64,000 bases of DNA, taken from SMTZ1-83 sp048883405 (GTDB lineage Archaea > Asgardarchaeota > Thorarchaeia > Thorarchaeales > Thorarchaeaceae). The position numbers were made by a program, and so were the translations under genes. The stretch spans positions 24,420 to 88,419 of the forward strand of contig JBHLQS010000001.1 of NCBI GenBank assembly GCA_048883405.1, given 5' to 3'. Every line of letters starts with the position of its first letter. Positions within the stretch are counted from its first letter, which is position 1. Under the pieces are notes generated by a model, which did not search any database, was not told where the DNA came from, and was given only the letters and a program-made list of their open reading frames with translations. This document shows, one piece after another, positions 8,667 through 17,431 of this stretch.

Positions 8667-10124
8667 ATGATTAAGGCAAGAATAAGAGGAATTTATGCTC
8701 AATCGCTAACGCAGATAATGCTACAGAACCACTTTGAGATGGTGCAACCCACTCCTGAAGTTGCTAGGAGATTTGGACTGCCCTTCCGAAGTGAGATACC
8801 TGATGTTGATATCTGGGATCGCAGTGATCTTCAGGGCATTGTAGCGATTGCCTATGAGTCGATTCTGGGGAAACTGACCGAGGTGCTACGACGACGACTT
8901 GGATGGGTGATAACACGCACGCCTCGAGTTGCAAAGAGCTCTATCTACAAGGGGTTTGTTCTTGGTAGAGACGAGAAAACTGGACAGACTCGAGTTGACC
9001 TCGGTGTCATCTCGGGACTGCTTCCAGATAGGGGGCTGAGAAGAGGAGACGATATCATGGTCCAAGTTCGGGCACATGACTATGGACGCAAGGCTCCAGT
9101 CCTGTCGTCAAGCATAACAATACCCGGACGCTCTGCAGTGCTTCTGCCGGAACCTGTTGTGAGACTCAGCACCAAAATCAAAGATCAAGAGGTTAGGAGT
9201 AATCTCATGATTTTGGGAAAAAAGCTTAGAGAGCATACTGAAGACTGGGGAATTCTCTGGAGGACTGCAGCTGAGAAGCTCACCGAGGAGGAACTACGAA
9301 ATGGAGTGGAGGACCTGCTTGATGTGGCCCAGAATATCTATTCCAAATATAACAAACTGGATACAACCGATTTGCTCTTTGAGGGGACAAGTAATGCAGA
9401 TATCGAGTTTCCAGCAGAAGTGAAAGAAGCACTAGATAAGACAAGAGCAAAAATCAAGCCCACTGTTGACAGACACCACTTCTACAAGAGTGCAGGATAT
9501 GCACCCTTGGTGGACTTGGTAGAACTATTGATTGAAGATCGCCCAGAAGAACGGAAATATTTCACTTCAAAACTAGAGAAAGTAATTGGCTTGGATATGC
9601 CGAGGGTTGACGATCCAATTAACATCGAACATGTTAAGCTGGATGGGAGGTCAATCCTCTTGACAAAAGGAAGAGTTGTCGAAACAAATCCACGGGGGCT
9701 GGTTGTTCGACGTCAATTTCGTCATACGAGTCGCAAGCTCAAACTACTACAGGACTATCCAGATGGAGTGGAAGTCCCCAGAGATGAAGGAGACTATGCA
9801 CTGACTGACGTGGTTCCTGGCTCTATGACTCTTATCACAGAATACTATTCAAGGAACGATGAATTGAAGGGGACCTACTTGAACATCAATACTGGTGTCG
9901 AGCTCTATCCTAGCAATGGAAACGGTCCTGGGCGTATCCGATATGTCGATCTTGAGATTGATGTGATTAAGACTCCATTTGAGGAAAATGGGAAGGTACG
10001 TGTAATCGACCAGCATCTCTTGAAACGTGCAGTTCAAAGAGGATTCATTACTAATGAGATGGCGGGTCAGGCGCGTTCAAGAGCTGATGCCATCCATAGC
10101 GAGCTTCTAAGTCAGGATAACTGA
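8667..10124 (+). CDS. FAU-1/AU-1 family RNA-binding protein (RNase E/G-like with DUF402)
   Basis: 485-residue protein. Residues 1-165 form the RNase E/G-like S1-type domain (M-I-K-A-R-I-R-G-I-Y-A, Y-K-G-F-V-L-G-R). The C-terminal ~150 residues show a DUF402 domain (T-K-G-R-V-V-E-T-N-P-R-G, Y-Y-S-R-N-D-E-L-K-G-T-Y-L-N-I-N-T-G-V-E, and a final D-x-E-I-D-V). FAU-1 proteins bind AU-rich RNA and may process rRNA precursors. Length is normal; a helical insertion (~180-300) links the halves. Confidence 0.9.
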   Translation: MIKARIRGIYAQSLTQIMLQNHFEMVQPTPEVARRFGLPFRSEIPDVDIWDRSDLQGIVAIAYESILGKLTEVLRRRLGWVITRTPRVAKSSIYKGFVLGRDEKTGQTRVDLGVISGLLPDRGLRRGDDIMVQVRAHDYGRKAPVLSSSITIPGRSAVLLPEPVVRLSTKIKDQEVRSNLMILGKKLREHTEDWGILWRTAAEKLTEEELRNGVEDLLDVAQNIYSKYNKLDTTDLLFEGTSNADIEFPAEVKEALDKTRAKIKPTVDRHHFYKSAGYAPLVDLVELLIEDRPEERKYFTSKLEKVIGLDMPRVDDPINIEHVKLDGRSILLTKGRVVETNPRGLVVRRQFRHTSRKLKLLQDYPDGVEVPRDEGDYALTDVVPGSMTLITEYYSRNDELKGTYLNINTGVELYPSNGNGPGRIRYVDLEIDVIKTPFEENGKVRVIDQHLLKRAVQRGFITNEMAGQARSRADAIHSELLSQDN

Positions 10125-10131
10125 GCTGTTT

Positions 10132-10371
10132 CTATTCAATTGTCCGCATTGTACGCAGGGAGAGATCGATGGCACTCATCAAGTCTTCAACTGTTGCACC
10201 AAGACTTTTTGGTCCCCGACTACAGTTAATCTCAACAACGAGAGCGTTGTCCTTGACTTGTGAGTCAATCTCAAGACCGCGTGGCAATGGAAAGTTATCA
10301 GGCGATATGGCCTGAAGAACTCTTTCTGCTTCCAACGAAGACTCAAGATTCAGTTCAATTACTGCTTTCAT
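10132..10371 (-). CDS. pcc1: KEOPS complex subunit Pcc1
   Basis: 79-residue dimerization subunit of KEOPS, which makes t6A37 in tRNAs. Typical pattern: an N-terminal strand, A-E-R-V-L-Q-A-I-S-P-D-N, then basic R-G-L-E-I-D and the C-terminal helix with D-L-M-S-A-I-D-L-S-L-R-T. Eight bases after the RecJ/Cdc45-like gene, so co-transcribed with it. Bud32 and Kae1 are 2-4 kb upstream on the same strand. Confidence 0.92.
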   Translation of the reverse strand: MKAVIELNLESSLEAERVLQAISPDNFPLPRGLEIDSQVKDNALVVEINCSRGPKSLGATVEDLMSAIDLSLRTMRTIE

Positions 10372-10379
10372 TGACTCAC

Positions 10380-11705
10380 CTATCTCTTGCCCATTAGAAC
10401 GCTCGTGATCTTTGACTTTGTTTGTTCAGAGGTGTCATTGACCCTCAGCGAATTGGATGATGTGGCATTTGGATACACACCCATGTCAATTAGAGAACGG
10501 AACAAATCTTGGAGGGCAATGCTTCCTGACTTCCATATTGCAGATATGCTGATATCCTTTGAAATCACCATCAACCTATCAGTATCGAGATAATTTGCTT
10601 CAAGTACGATTCGTCCCACATCGCTTAGTATTTCCTCGTGTTCTTCAGTATGTGAGATTATAAGGGGTTGACCTGTTCCTTCACTCTCTGATTCCTGAAG
10701 AAGCACGACCATCCGTTCCACACCTGCAATGACTTCTTGTGAATGTGCTTTATATGAATCGAGGAATTTCTTCAGTACCTGTGCCCGATCACCAATCCAG
10801 ATAGCTGTGGAAGCACCGGGTTCAGCTAGAGCCCAAGCAGTTTCAGCCATAGCTCTTATTCCAGATAGTAGGCGTGCAGGACTTGTTTCATTTTCGTTGG
10901 TAAGAATGAAATCCTGTCCTAGGACTTGAGAAATTACACTAGGGTCAAGTTTGAGGGAAAGATGCTCATTCACCTTTGTTGCCTCCTCGGAAGTGAGGGA
11001 GCTAAGAGGTGTCTTGAACTTCGGATATGGAATATCGGCCTCTTCATAGATCTTGTCACAGATTTCTGGTCTACCACTTAGATTTGGCAGATATGGCCAT
11101 ATGCTGTAAGCTAGAACTTCATTCAAAGGCATGAAGTTGACTCCGAATAGTCTGAACCCCTTTTTCTCCTCAATTAGTCCTTTCTTCTGGGCGGATGCTA
11201 CTACTTCTCTTGCCGCACCTTTCAGCTTCGCAGAGTCATTATTGAGCAGTGTTCCTGCTGCAGCAAGTTGTAGTTCTTCAGAGCTAGTTTTGGTAATCTC
11301 ATCAGCAAGGATGTATGATGCTGCAGAGATAGTCCGTTCGTTTCCCAAACAAAGTGATCGAACCTGTTCCGACCCATGGACGCCTCCAATGAAGACAGGG
11401 TATCCTTTTCCCTTCTTGATGCGTTTCTTGCCTACAACATCAACTCCAACGACAATTATGGCCGAATCTGAGTAGTTGCTTCGCAATCTGTTTATTTCTT
11501 CAGCATGCACAACCGGCTCTACGAATGTCATGTGGAATAGACCGCCGGACTTGTAGATAGACCTGGATAGGACTGCTGAGGCGAGTGTGGACTCAGGCAT
11601 AGATGAGCTTACAATTACGACGTGCCTGCGTATTTTGAAAGAAAGCTCCGAATACTTTGTTCTTATGGCTTTGAAACTAGGAGCCCCACGTGACTTGCCG
11701 CTCAT
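10380..11705 (-). CDS. RecJ/Cdc45-like DHH-superfamily protein with degenerate catalytic motifs
   Basis: 441 residues. By position between rps15 and pcc1, and by fold pattern, this is the archaeal RecJ-like/Cdc45 relative. The segment H-V-V-I-V-S-S-S-M-P-E-S (residues ~28-39) aligns where active RecJ has D-A-D-G; the aspartates are absent. I-I-V-V-G-V-D-V-V-G retains one Asp, and G-G-V-H-G-S sits where D-H-H is expected. It is therefore probably a non-catalytic scaffold, as is Cdc45 in the CMG helicase with MCM and GINS (both in this window). Fold assignment is moderate, loss of motifs is seen directly. Confidence 0.65.
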   Translation of the reverse strand: MSGKSRGAPSFKAIRTKYSELSFKIRRHVVIVSSSMPESTLASAVLSRSIYKSGGLFHMTFVEPVVHAEEINRLRSNYSDSAIIVVGVDVVGKKRIKKGKGYPVFIGGVHGSEQVRSLCLGNERTISAASYILADEITKTSSEELQLAAAGTLLNNDSAKLKGAAREVVASAQKKGLIEEKKGFRLFGVNFMPLNEVLAYSIWPYLPNLSGRPEICDKIYEEADIPYPKFKTPLSSLTSEEATKVNEHLSLKLDPSVISQVLGQDFILTNENETSPARLLSGIRAMAETAWALAEPGASTAIWIGDRAQVLKKFLDSYKAHSQEVIAGVERMVVLLQESESEGTGQPLIISHTEEHEEILSDVGRIVLEANYLDTDRLMVISKDISISAIWKSGSIALQDLFRSLIDMGVYPNATSSNSLRVNDTSEQTKSKITSVLMGKR

Positions 11706-11739
11706 CTCATGGCTTAAGAATAAGGCCTTGATGATAAAG

Positions 11740-12201
11740 CTACCTCAACAAGACGGCAGCCTGGTCAGGACTATACTTCCAATCCGCAGAAAGCACATGC
11801 TTCTTTCTGTAATATTTCGACAGGCGGTGAATCTTGCTCTCAACAAGCTGGAGACCACGTTTTGATACGAAGTCTCGTTTGTTCTCCTCTAAGTGTCTTC
11901 GTATATTTGCAGCCTTGGCAATCATATTGCGAAGATCTTCAGGGACTTGTCTCTGAAGATTGTTCTCAATGATTATATCCATGATCTTCTTCCCGGTTAT
12001 CACCTTCACCAGAGGTATACCATATTGATCCCTAAGTAGCATGCCAATCGTTGAGGGGGTATTTCCAGCCTTTGCAAGCTCTACTACCTTTTTCTCTACC
12101 CACTCTGCATTTTTCTCCTTATCCAGCCATTCAGGAGCTTGTAGTGTAGAGGGCCGTTTGCTTCCAGACTGACCTTTGCGGCGTGTGTGCATTCTTGCCA
12201 T
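11740..12201 (-). CDS. rps15: 30S ribosomal protein uS15
   Basis: 153-residue archaeal/eukaryotic-type S15 with the N-terminal M-A-R-M-H-T-R-R-K-G extension, P-S-T-I-G-M-L-L-R-D-Q-Y-G-I-P, and the C-terminal RNA-binding helices ending H-R-L-S-K-Y-Y-R-K-K. It is the first gene of rps15-RecJ-like-pcc1, a conserved archaeal gene order. Confidence 0.97.
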   Translation of the reverse strand: MARMHTRRKGQSGSKRPSTLQAPEWLDKEKNAEWVEKKVVELAKAGNTPSTIGMLLRDQYGIPLVKVITGKKIMDIIIENNLQRQVPEDLRNMIAKAANIRRHLEENKRDFVSKRGLQLVESKIHRLSKYYRKKHVLSADWKYSPDQAAVLLR

Positions 12202-12295
12202 TAAGATTGCCTCTGAGTTCTATAAGTCCCAAGAAACCGGGTCAGCCTCATGGCCAATGGCTGTGGATATAAAGATTGCTCAATGACTTGTTCTA

Positions 12296-12922
12296 TTAGT
12301 GATATCTACCACGTTCTCGAATCTCCTCAACTCGAGCCAACACATTGTCTGTTTCCTCGGTTTTGATAGTCTTGTAGCCTTCAAGAGCAGCATCCCACAA
12401 AGTTGCTTCAAAATCCCAGTGGGTTGTTTCGAACGCTCGTCGCATGAGATGAAGATCGACTCCTTTCATTTCTACTGTGGCATTCATTTCGGCAAGTCCG
12501 AAGTCGACAATCCATATCTTCTCCTCTTGGTTGACTATCACATTACTGGTAGTAGGGTCACCATGAACTACGCCCCCATTGTGTAGTAGACCGATTAGCC
12601 TCCCGAACTGGCTGGTAATCCTTTGCAGTCTATCAGCCGAGATCTCATCAACTATCTGTTTGAGCTGTTTGCCTTGGAGGCACTCCATCGCAATAGAGTG
12701 TCGGTGCATGTCGACCCAGTACACTGTAGGAGTGGGAACCCCAAGATCTCTTGCTACTGTCAGCATCTTGCATTCTCTACTCGTTCTAGATGTTCTCAGA
12801 AATTCATCTATCTCCTTCAATAAGTAGGGTTTCTGCGGACGGTGTTTCAGGAGTATTGTATGGCCCCATTGCTCGAGTCTGTATATTGTAGACTCTGCTC
12901 CAATCTTCCAAGGCTCCATCAT
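12296..12922 (-). CDS. bud32: KEOPS kinase/ATPase Bud32 (PRPK)
   Basis: 208-residue atypical small kinase. Seen: glycine-loop analogue G-A-E-S-T-I-Y, lysine in L-L-K-H-R-P, catalytic loop V-H-G-D-P-T-T-S-N and V-D-F-G-L-A-E. Its ATPase activity drives Kae1 in t6A synthesis. I place the start at ATG 12922, which overlaps the kae1 stop as TGATG and has GGAGG eight bases upstream; the longer upstream start adds five residues. The last residues R-E-R-G-R-Y are the usual family end. Confidence 0.94.
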   Translation of the reverse strand: MMEPWKIGAESTIYRLEQWGHTILLKHRPQKPYLLKEIDEFLRTSRTSRECKMLTVARDLGVPTPTVYWVDMHRHSIAMECLQGKQLKQIVDEISADRLQRITSQFGRLIGLLHNGGVVHGDPTTSNVIVNQEEKIWIVDFGLAEMNATVEMKGVDLHLMRRAFETTHWDFEATLWDAALEGYKTIKTEETDNVLARVEEIRERGRYH

Positions 12923-13914
12923 CACGACTTCCTCCACACAATGTCTTGTTCATCTGTACGCCACTTCGGCAGGATTGTGGAGTCTGCAACGCTCAGCCTG
13001 TCTCCAGCCTCATGCTGAAGAATACCAGTCCATGCAATCATTGCACCTTGATCACCCGCAAGGGAAGGTGTGACTCTATGGAATGTTGCATTGTGCCGTT
13101 GTGCGACTCCCGATAGAATATCTGTGAGGCGGTCGTTCCGTGCGACTCCTCCGGTCAAGAGAAGCTCATTCTTCTTCGTATGGGCAATTGCACGTTCGGC
13201 AATCTCAGCAAGCATACCAAATGCTGTTTCTTGGACACTGAAACATGCGTCTGCCAATGGAACTCCCTCAGAAAAAAGCCTCTTGGCAGCTGTCAACATC
13301 CCCGAATAGCTGATATCCATTCCTTTGACAGAATAGGGCAATTGGTGATATTTCACAGCGCTGCTAGCTTCTTGCTCTATTAAAGGGCCTGCTGGAAAAC
13401 GCATCCCCGCATCTCGACCAAAAGTGTCAAGCATGTTTCCGAGGGCGATATCTAGGGTTTCACCGAATGTGCGATATCGCTTCCCGGCGTATGCGATGAT
13501 TTGTGTGTTCCCTCCTGAAACATACACAGTCACTGGGTCACTGAAACCAGATTCAAGACGGCCTATCTCTATGTGTGCAACGCAGTGATTTACTCCAATC
13601 AAGGGTACATCTAATCGCAGAGATAATGTACGTGCAATTGTTGCAGTGGTCCTCAAACATGGTCCAAGACCAGGGCCTCTAGAGAAAGCTATCAAGTCAA
13701 TGTCCCCACTTGAGATAGATGCCTTCTCCATTGCATTTCGAATTATGATTGGGCCTATATCCGAGTGATGACGACTAGCCTCCCGAGGATGTATTCCACC
13801 TTCTTCTGGAGAAAACATATCCCATATATTGGATAGTACCTGACCATCACTGGACACTACTCCAGCTCCAAAGGAGTGTGCAGTTCCCTCTATGCCTAGA
13901 CAGACAATAGACAT
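12922..13914 (-). CDS. kae1: KEOPS catalytic subunit Kae1 (TsaD family)
   Basis: 330-residue ASKHA-fold enzyme that transfers threonylcarbamoyl to A37 of ANN-decoding tRNAs. Seen: C-L-G-I-E-G-T-A-H-S-F-G at the N-terminus, metal-binding H-x3-H in N-H-C-V-A-H, V-S-G-G-N-T-Q and L-L-T-G-G-V-A-R-N. ATG 13914 fits the family start; an in-frame ATG at 13941 adds nine residues. In one operon with bud32, unfused, as in many archaea. Confidence 0.95.
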   Translation of the reverse strand: MSIVCLGIEGTAHSFGAGVVSSDGQVLSNIWDMFSPEEGGIHPREASRHHSDIGPIIIRNAMEKASISSGDIDLIAFSRGPGLGPCLRTTATIARTLSLRLDVPLIGVNHCVAHIEIGRLESGFSDPVTVYVSGGNTQIIAYAGKRYRTFGETLDIALGNMLDTFGRDAGMRFPAGPLIEQEASSAVKYHQLPYSVKGMDISYSGMLTAAKRLFSEGVPLADACFSVQETAFGMLAEIAERAIAHTKKNELLLTGGVARNDRLTDILSGVAQRHNATFHRVTPSLAGDQGAMIAWTGILQHEAGDRLSVADSTILPKWRTDEQDIVWRKS

Positions 13915-14011
13915 ATTGATTCGATTCCAGTTTGTTTGCATCTCAATCTGTACTTAACATTGACGTGTGATTCAATGCCATGGCAGTTCTCAATTGTTTT
14001 TCAGCAAAGGC

Positions 14012-14019
14012 TTTATAAT
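14012..14019 (+). promoter_or_regulatory. TATA box for the Sm-like gene
   Basis: TTTATAAT, 41 bases before GTG 14053; the predicted start near 14040 leaves a short leader containing the SD GAGGAG. Confidence 0.6.
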
Positions 14020-14052
14020 GTTCAGACTTGGCCCTGACCTGAGGAGAAGACA

Positions 14053-14280
14053 GTGTCACAGAATATGCCCATCAAAGCCCTTGAATCCGTTCTCAATGAT
14101 GTCATTTCAATAAAACTAAAGGATCAACGAATCTTCCGAGGGCGGCTCACTAGGTGTGACATGTACATGAACTTGACATTAGCTGACGCAGAAGAGCTTG
14201 AGAATGAGGAAATTCGAGCCAAATATGGTCAGCTGTTGCTGCGAGGAAATAACATTCTCTGGATTCAGATCCCTGAATAA
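14053..14280 (+). CDS. Sm-like archaeal RNA-binding protein (Lsm)
   Basis: 75 residues covering the whole Sm fold: Sm1 motif with I-S-I-K-L-K-D-Q-R-I-F-R-G-R-L and D-M-Y-M-N-L-T-L-A-D-A, Sm2 motif with L-L-R-G-N-N-I-L-W-I. It should form a heptameric ring that binds U-rich RNA and tRNA precursors. GTG 14053 is chosen as start because GAGGAG (14041-14046) is correctly spaced for it and not for ATG 14065. Confidence 0.95.
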   Translation: MSQNMPIKALESVLNDVISIKLKDQRIFRGRLTRCDMYMNLTLADAEELENEEIRAKYGQLLLRGNNILWIQIPE

Positions 14281-14298
14281 AGTCCTCTCGATTTCCTT

Positions 14299-16374
14299 TT
14301 AACGTTCGATTTCCCGTTGATATCGTTCAACAAGTTCGACAAGCTCGTCCTCGCCTTTCTGGCGTGCTTTCTCACGTACTCTGGCGATGAATGATTGAAG
14401 CTGTGTTTCAAACTTCTTTCTACTAATGAATGCAAACTCATCGACCCTCTGCAATTCAACTTCTTCTGCATTTATGACGGGAATTACAGATTGCACCAGC
14501 TCTTCTTCTGACAGGTGCGACAAAGGAGTGTCTACAATCACTGCACGAATGCCACAATCAATCAATAGCCCTGCCGTTTGAGGCCCGCCACCGCTAGCAT
14601 CCTCGAAAAGAACGATGTCGCCGGACTTCAAGCCCACATTCTGGATGTATTCCTCTATACTCTCTCTTGTGAAATGAGAAACTGACTTAATGGCAAGCAT
14701 ATCACCCCGAATCTCACGGCGTTTTACACCCCTGAGATTCTCTAAACGCCCCTTCAGTTGCTCGATCTCTTTCTTGAGGCGCTTCACCTCGCGTCTCGAC
14801 TGTTCGAGTTCATTGTCTTTCTTCACAACTTCTCGATCTCGTTTGATTTTCCAGTAGTTCTCTTCTGAAATGATGTCCAAGCTGTCTGTCAGTTCACTCT
14901 CTCGAAACTGTAAGAACTCTACAAAACGCTCTAGATCTTCAACTCTCTCACCAAGTACAATGTTTTCAGCCTCGGTTTCTGCGTGCTTGCTGAGAAGCGA
15001 ATCGAATCGTTCCTGTGTAAGCGTATCCTCCTCCCTAATCGGCTCTGCAGCAATCTCGACCTCTTTCGACTCCTCATGGAGAAGGCTGGCCATGGCTTCT
15101 TTCATTGACATTCCCTTGATGACCAATGCTTTCAATTGATTTCTATCCACAGGAAGCTGTTCATCACGAATCTTTCGTTCTATCTGCTGAAGCTTTGGCT
15201 GGATACTCCGAAATGCATACACTGCGGCTGTGAGAGCATCTCGCTCGTGAGCATTTCGTATCTTGAAACCGTCAGAAAACTCCCTTGCTAGCTCTTGCTT
15301 ATCTGAAACTGGAATTTCGCGCCTTGGGATATATAGCTCCGCGTTCACAGTGCTTGCTATCTTCTTCACGAAGTGCGGTACAGGAGTGACATCTGTTGCA
15401 ACCATTACAGGAATTCCTTGTTCATACACCTGCCTAATGATGTCAGCTCTCGTCAGCGACTTCCCACTCACAAGTCGGTGTATCTTTCCATCCAGTGTCA
15501 TCATGCATATTGCTGCTGTAGATCCTGGATCAATTCCTAAGATAAAGTACCTTGGTCGCAAGGCACTGGGAGTGGGTTTTGGCTCAAGAGGAAGGAATTC
15601 AACTCTCTTTCTAACTGGCGATATGAGTATCTTGAAATCTCCAGCACGTTTTGATTCAATCAATGAACGGATATTTGGTAGAGGCGCGTATGCGATTATT
15701 CGGGCACTTGCGTAGCCAAAATCAGAACTCCTAATATCAATGTCATAGTCGATCTTTGCGATCTTCAGTTGTTCTTCAATGTGTCTTGTCATTTGCTGAA
15801 TCTGTGAGTGAACCTTACGCCTGAAACGATTTGCACTCTGGCCGCCTCGACCAGGTTTTCTACCACGGGCCACCTTAATCTCAGTCTGCTCTCCAAAACA
15901 TTCCAAACTGTATCCGATTCCCATCATGGCCAACTGTGCTGCAAGATGAGCGGATTCGAGAGGTGTTGGTTTTCCACGAACGCCTAATCCATGTCTCTTT
16001 GCAAGTCTCTTCAAAGACACTTGATGAGGTGGGACTCCCGTCACCTGAACCATTCGAGTTTCTGCCGGTATTTTATCAACAAAATGGAAGAGAGATTTGC
16101 TATCAGGTACAATTTCAAAGATATTATCAGTGCATAGCCATTTGGGGCGAATTTCTCGAACTAATTTCAAAAGCGTTTGACGAGATATCTCAGGATGCTC
16201 GTTGAGAAGAACTCCTCCATGCATAATCGCGCATGCGAACTTTGGACTCCTCTTAGACTTTGGACTTTGGCCTGGAAGGATGTCAAATCCCATTATGAAT
16301 ACGCTTTCATCGCCCATGGGCTCTGCACTCGATTGGTCGTTCGTTGTTGTGGCTATAAGGATTGACATCGGCAT
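14299..16374 (-). CDS. COG2433/DUF460 RNase H-fold protein with coiled coil
   Basis: 691-residue archaeal protein. An N-terminal RuvC/YqgF-like region is followed by a second RNase H-like domain starting F-I-L-G-I-D-P-G-S-T-A-A (~residues 278-289) with later acidic positions around H-E-R-D-A-L-T-A-A-V-Y-A. Then comes a coiled coil (~480-560, rich in E-x-x-R-x-x-V-K-R-L-K-K) and a C-terminal domain. The family is conserved in archaea and unassigned, with proposed roles in nucleic-acid processing. GPG-D-type residues for metal binding are kept (D of G-I-D-P-G). Convergent with the Sm-like gene. Confidence 0.85.
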   Translation of the reverse strand: MPMSILIATTTNDQSSAEPMGDESVFIMGFDILPGQSPKSKRSPKFACAIMHGGVLLNEHPEISRQTLLKLVREIRPKWLCTDNIFEIVPDSKSLFHFVDKIPAETRMVQVTGVPPHQVSLKRLAKRHGLGVRGKPTPLESAHLAAQLAMMGIGYSLECFGEQTEIKVARGRKPGRGGQSANRFRRKVHSQIQQMTRHIEEQLKIAKIDYDIDIRSSDFGYASARIIAYAPLPNIRSLIESKRAGDFKILISPVRKRVEFLPLEPKPTPSALRPRYFILGIDPGSTAAICMMTLDGKIHRLVSGKSLTRADIIRQVYEQGIPVMVATDVTPVPHFVKKIASTVNAELYIPRREIPVSDKQELAREFSDGFKIRNAHERDALTAAVYAFRSIQPKLQQIERKIRDEQLPVDRNQLKALVIKGMSMKEAMASLLHEESKEVEIAAEPIREEDTLTQERFDSLLSKHAETEAENIVLGERVEDLERFVEFLQFRESELTDSLDIISEENYWKIKRDREVVKKDNELEQSRREVKRLKKEIEQLKGRLENLRGVKRREIRGDMLAIKSVSHFTRESIEEYIQNVGLKSGDIVLFEDASGGGPQTAGLLIDCGIRAVIVDTPLSHLSEEELVQSVIPVINAEEVELQRVDEFAFISRKKFETQLQSFIARVREKARQKGEDELVELVERYQREIER

Positions 16375-16455
16375 AGAAGCGCACTAGCGAAAGGAGTATA
16401 CACAAACAACAAGTATAATAAAGACTTGCTTGAGCAACAGGCTAACTCATGCGAG

Positions 16456-16746
16456 GTGTTACTACTGTCTGAAACACTGCAAATTGACAAGGACGATGCT
16501 ATTGAACGCATTGGACGAGCGCTTTCATCTGGAACTAGGCTAAAGATACTCAAACTCCTTCTGCAGGGTGAGAAGGATGTGACAAGAGTGGCACGACACC
16601 TCGGGGGAACAGAGGCGAATGCCAGTGCCCAAATCAAGATACTCTACGAAGCGGGCCTACTGGAGTGCCGCTACGAACCCGGGCAACATGGTCTGAAGAA
16701 AATATCAAAGACAAAGGTCAAACGCATCATAATTGATTTGGAATAG
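16456..16746 (+). CDS. ArsR-like winged-helix transcriptional regulator
   Basis: About 96 residues. The helix-turn-helix pattern is G-T-R-L-K-I-L-K-L-L-L, V-T-R-V-A-R-H-L-G-G-T-E-A-N-A-S-A-Q-I-K and L-Y-E-A-G-L-L-E, the standard ArsR fold without metal-binding cysteines in helix 3. A TATA-like AGTATAATAA at 16412-16421 predicts transcription from ~16443, so GTG 16456 is preferred to TTG 16426 (which would add ten residues). Target unknown; divergent from the COG2433 gene. Confidence 0.75.
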   Translation: MLLLSETLQIDKDDAIERIGRALSSGTRLKILKLLLQGEKDVTRVARHLGGTEANASAQIKILYEAGLLECRYEPGQHGLKKISKTKVKRIIIDLE

Positions 16747-16810
16747 TGACTTCCATTCGACCTCATCCGGAAATGCTGGGTGAGGTTCTCGCTCCTTTCA
16801 TCCTGACATT

Positions 16811-17326
16811 CTAGGTGGTGAGATGTGCCTTCCATCGTCGAATTCGTTCAAGGATGTTATCTCGTTCTTCTAGTCGAATTCCCTTTTTGCCTCTGGCGTG
16901 GAGAAATTTCAATACCACATCAATGTCCCGTACGACCTTCTCATTAGCCGAATGTTCTTGAATAAGATACTCTCTAGCAGCTTCGAGATATTCTGCTATG
17001 ACCTTGGCAGTTGCCTCTCCAGCCTGTAATTCCTGTGATATGGGATCAAGAACAATCGAAACATTCTCATTTGTCAGGGGAGTGCCTGCTGATTCTTCCG
17101 TTGGCAAGCTTGTAGCTAATAATGATTCATCTGTGTCTTTCTTTTTGGTTGCAGCCGAAGCCTTAGAGAATGTGGGAGCTGGTGAAAGTGAGGGGCTAGA
17201 TTCAAAATTCTCATCTGCCAAATCCAATTGGCGTCTGAGCTCGTGGAGCTGGTCAAATATCTCAACAAGTCCAGATTGCATAATGTCGATGATCTTCTTA
17301 ATTTCTTCAAGGTTCTTATCAGACAA
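16811..17326 (-). CDS. uncharacterised coiled-coil/disordered-linker protein
   Basis: 171 residues that I do not recognise. An N-terminal helix (residues 1-38, E-E-I-K-K-I-I-D-I-M heptads) is probably a coiled coil, followed by a Ser/Pro/Thr-rich flexible linker (~42-90) and a helical C-terminal domain with basic R-R-W-K. No cysteines, signal or membrane segment. It lies ~105 bases downstream of herA on the same strand and could be read with the pyrG-nurA-herA operon. Confidence 0.6.
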   Translation of the reverse strand: MSDKNLEEIKKIIDIMQSGLVEIFDQLHELRRQLDLADENFESSPSLSPAPTFSKASAATKKKDTDESLLATSLPTEESAGTPLTNENVSIVLDPISQELQAGEATAKVIAEYLEAAREYLIQEHSANEKVVRDIDVVLKFLHARGKKGIRLEERDNILERIRRWKAHLTT

Positions 17327-17431
17327 ACGCAGGGCCCCCGCATGTCCAGTAGGTGCTTTGAGGAGAGCTGATGTTTTTTCTTTTTGACTGTTGTGGGAAT
17401 AGCCTCTAACTGGAGAATACTATAGGTCAGT

